A stretch of 7,063 nucleotides of DNA from Methanobacteriota archaeon (GTDB lineage: Archaea; Methanobacteriota; Methanobacteria; Methanobacteriales; Methanobacteriaceae), in assembly GCA_023430285.1 (NCBI GenBank), contig JAEZAV010000026.1, forward strand, positions 1 through 7,063, given 5' to 3'. Position numbers and translations under genes: made by a program. The notes under the pieces were generated by a model, which worked only from the letters and a program-made list of their open reading frames with translations, did not search any database and had not been told where the DNA came from. Positions 5,707 through 7,063 of the stretch are shown piece by piece; position 1 is the stretch's first letter, and every line of letters starts with the position of its first letter.

Positions 5707-5740
5707 ATTGCTCATCAATTTAGTGAATTTCTATTTTTTT
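5705..5740 (+). terminator. Possible hairpin plus T-run after srp54
   Basis: AAATTG (5705-5710) and CAATTT (5716-5721) are exact inverted repeats around a five-base loop, overlapping the srp54 stop codon. A run of seven T follows at 5734-5740. Archaeal termination mainly needs the T-run; the A/T-rich stem is weak. Partial termination before pus10 is plausible. Confidence 0.45.
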
Positions 5741-5781
5741 AAATTAATTAGTAGAATACTGCAATTACGGAATGATACAAT

Positions 5782-7005
5782 ATGGAAACTCTAATTCATG
5801 ATAAATTAATCAACGCAATGGAACTCACCCAAGGGAATATTTGCAACCACTGTTTAGGCAGAATCTTTTCAAAGGAAATGGAAGGCCCTGGAAATGTAAT
5901 CCGTGGCAAACGCTTAAAACAAGGCCTGGAAGATCTCGATGAAACATATTCCAAAGTGGATAAATGCTGGGTATGTGAGGATCTATTTGATAATATGGAT
6001 AAAATGATACAGCAAGCCCTAAAAAGCGTTGAAGATGAGGATATTAATTTCTCCAATTTTCTTGTTGGCTGTCGCGTAGATCCTGATGTTCTTGAGAGGG
6101 AGAAATACCTCCATCAAAAACTCGGGGCCAACGTTGAAAATATTAAAAAAGAAATCAACAGGGAATTTGGAAAAGAACTTGCATCAATCCTAACCAAAGA
6201 AGTTGAATTTGACTCACCAAACCTCGTGTTTATGGCGGATTTTAAGTCTGAAAAGGTTGAAATCACCATAAACCCAATATTTATCGAAAGCAAATATAGA
6301 AAATTGGTTAGAGACATTCCACAAACTAAATGGCCCTGCAACCGCTGCAAAGGTCGAGGCTGTGAAAAGTGTAATTTCACTGGTAAAATGTATCCTGTAA
6401 CAGTGGAGGAACTCATCTCAGATGTCATGATCAAAGCTGCCAAGGGAACTGGGGCTAAATTCCATGGTGCAGGAAGGGAAGATATTGATGTCAGAATGCT
6501 AGGCAGTGGAAGAACATTCGTTTTAGAAATTTTAGAACCTAAAATCAGAGACCTTGACCTTGAAACACTTCATGAAGAAGTTAACAAATATGCAGAGGGT
6601 AAGGTGGAAATATCTGAAATGAAGTACGTTCCAAGAAATAGGAAGGCCGAAATAAAACAATCCTCGACAGACACCTATAAAGTTTACAAAGCATTGGTTG
6701 AGGTGGACGATGAAATTGATCCCGCAGCTTTAGATTCCCTTAAATCTCTAGATATCATAAACCAGAGAACACCAATAAGAGTTTCACACAGGCGTGCAGA
6801 CAAAATTCGGACCAGAAAAATAAGGAAACTTGATTATAAATGGTTAGAACCAAAAATTTTTGAGATCACACTTGAATGTGAAGGTGGATTGTACATCAAA
6901 GAACTCATATCTGGAGATGAAAATAGGAGTAAACCCAGTGTGGCTGAAGTACTTGGAACCAATGCAAGATGTGTTCAGCTCGATGTTTTGGAAGTGAATA
7001 TATAA
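5782..7005 (+). CDS. pus10: tRNA pseudouridine synthase Pus10 (positions 54/55)
   Basis: Archaeal Pus10 converts uridines 54 and 55 in the T-loop of tRNA to pseudouridine. The 407 residues begin with a zinc-binding, THUMP-like RNA-binding part. C21/C24 (NICNHCLGRIF) and C62/C65 (KCWVCEDLF) are the likely zinc ligands. The catalytic domain has FHGAGREDIDVRMLGSGR (227-244), in which D234 of the GRED motif is the predicted nucleophilic aspartate, and ECEGGLYIKELISGD (365-379) near the active-site tyrosine. A second cluster CNRCKGRGCEKC (C186, C189, C194, C197) sits between the two parts. The length fits archaeal members. The start at 5782 has only a modest ribosome site (GGAATGAT, 5769-5776), and no clear TATA box lies in the 75-base gap, so cotranscription with srp54 is possible despite the T-run. 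Confidence 0.95.
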   Translation: METLIHDKLINAMELTQGNICNHCLGRIFSKEMEGPGNVIRGKRLKQGLEDLDETYSKVDKCWVCEDLFDNMDKMIQQALKSVEDEDINFSNFLVGCRVDPDVLEREKYLHQKLGANVENIKKEINREFGKELASILTKEVEFDSPNLVFMADFKSEKVEITINPIFIESKYRKLVRDIPQTKWPCNRCKGRGCEKCNFTGKMYPVTVEELISDVMIKAAKGTGAKFHGAGREDIDVRMLGSGRTFVLEILEPKIRDLDLETLHEEVNKYAEGKVEISEMKYVPRNRKAEIKQSSTDTYKVYKALVEVDDEIDPAALDSLKSLDIINQRTPIRVSHRRADKIRTRKIRKLDYKWLEPKIFEITLECEGGLYIKELISGDENRSKPSVAEVLGTNARCVQLDVLEVNI

Positions 7006-7040
7006 GGTATCAATGGATAGTATTATATAGTTTCAAAAAA

Positions 7041-7053
7041 TCAAAATATATAT
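7041..7053 (+). promoter_or_regulatory. Candidate BRE/TATA promoter for a gene beyond the window
   Basis: TCAAAA followed by ATATATAT resembles an archaeal promoter directed to the right, downstream of pus10. In many euryarchaea a ribosomal protein gene (L21e) follows pus10, but no coding sequence is visible here. Confidence 0.4.
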
Positions 7054-7063
7054 TTACATCCCC

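Noticed and set aside
1..7063. Mobile element, CRISPR array, defence or other novel multi-gene system
   Set aside because: All large ORFs belong to conserved archaeal families, with no transposase, integrase, spaced repeats or compositional islands visible.

Overview
The window looks like a stretch of core chromosome from an AT-rich methanogenic euryarchaeon, most likely of the order Methanobacteriales (a Methanobacterium-like genome). The evidence is purely archaeal gene content: transcription factor S, RNA polymerase subunit L, the exosome RNA-binding subunit Csl4, the diphthamide enzyme Dph2, archaeal-type hypoxanthine/guanine phosphoribosyltransferase, SRP54 and Pus10. Shine-Dalgarno sites of the GAGG/GGTGA type and A/T-rich TATA-like elements support this. 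The genus is inference from gene content and style, not from a search.

Layout. Positions 1-4069 carry seven minus-strand genes, in transcription order hpt (4069-3497), dph2 (3483-2470), csl4 (2297-1728), rpoL (1726-1457), a DUF99 gene (1467-859), a Nudix hydrolase (813-409) and tfs (232 to the window edge, 3' end missing). hpt-dph2 (13-base gap) and csl4-rpoL-DUF99-Nudix (1-base gap, 11-base overlap, 45-base gap) look like two tightly packed transcription units. A 172-base spacer with a candidate promoter and two short overlapping open frames separates them. tfs follows a 176-base spacer and may have its own promoter. A 305-base, very AT-rich divergent intergenic region (4070-4374) separates this block from two plus-strand genes, srp54 (4375-5706) and pus10 (5782-7005). 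A candidate promoter for a gene beyond the window lies at 7041-7053.

How the genes fit together. The minus-strand block combines transcription (RpoL, TFS), RNA turnover (Csl4), translation-factor modification (Dph2) and nucleotide metabolism (Hpt, Nudix, and a DUF99 protein with an endonuclease-V-like look). It resembles the conserved archaeal clusters in which exosome, RNA polymerase and translation genes travel together. The plus-strand pair supplies protein targeting (SRP54) and tRNA pseudouridylation (Pus10).

No mobile element, CRISPR array, tRNA, rRNA or defence system was seen. The window is mostly ordinary housekeeping DNA. The least explained pieces are the csl4 leader with its in-frame short ORF, the poorly characterised DUF99 gene sitting between RNA polymerase and nucleotide-hydrolase genes, and the long divergent intergenic region.
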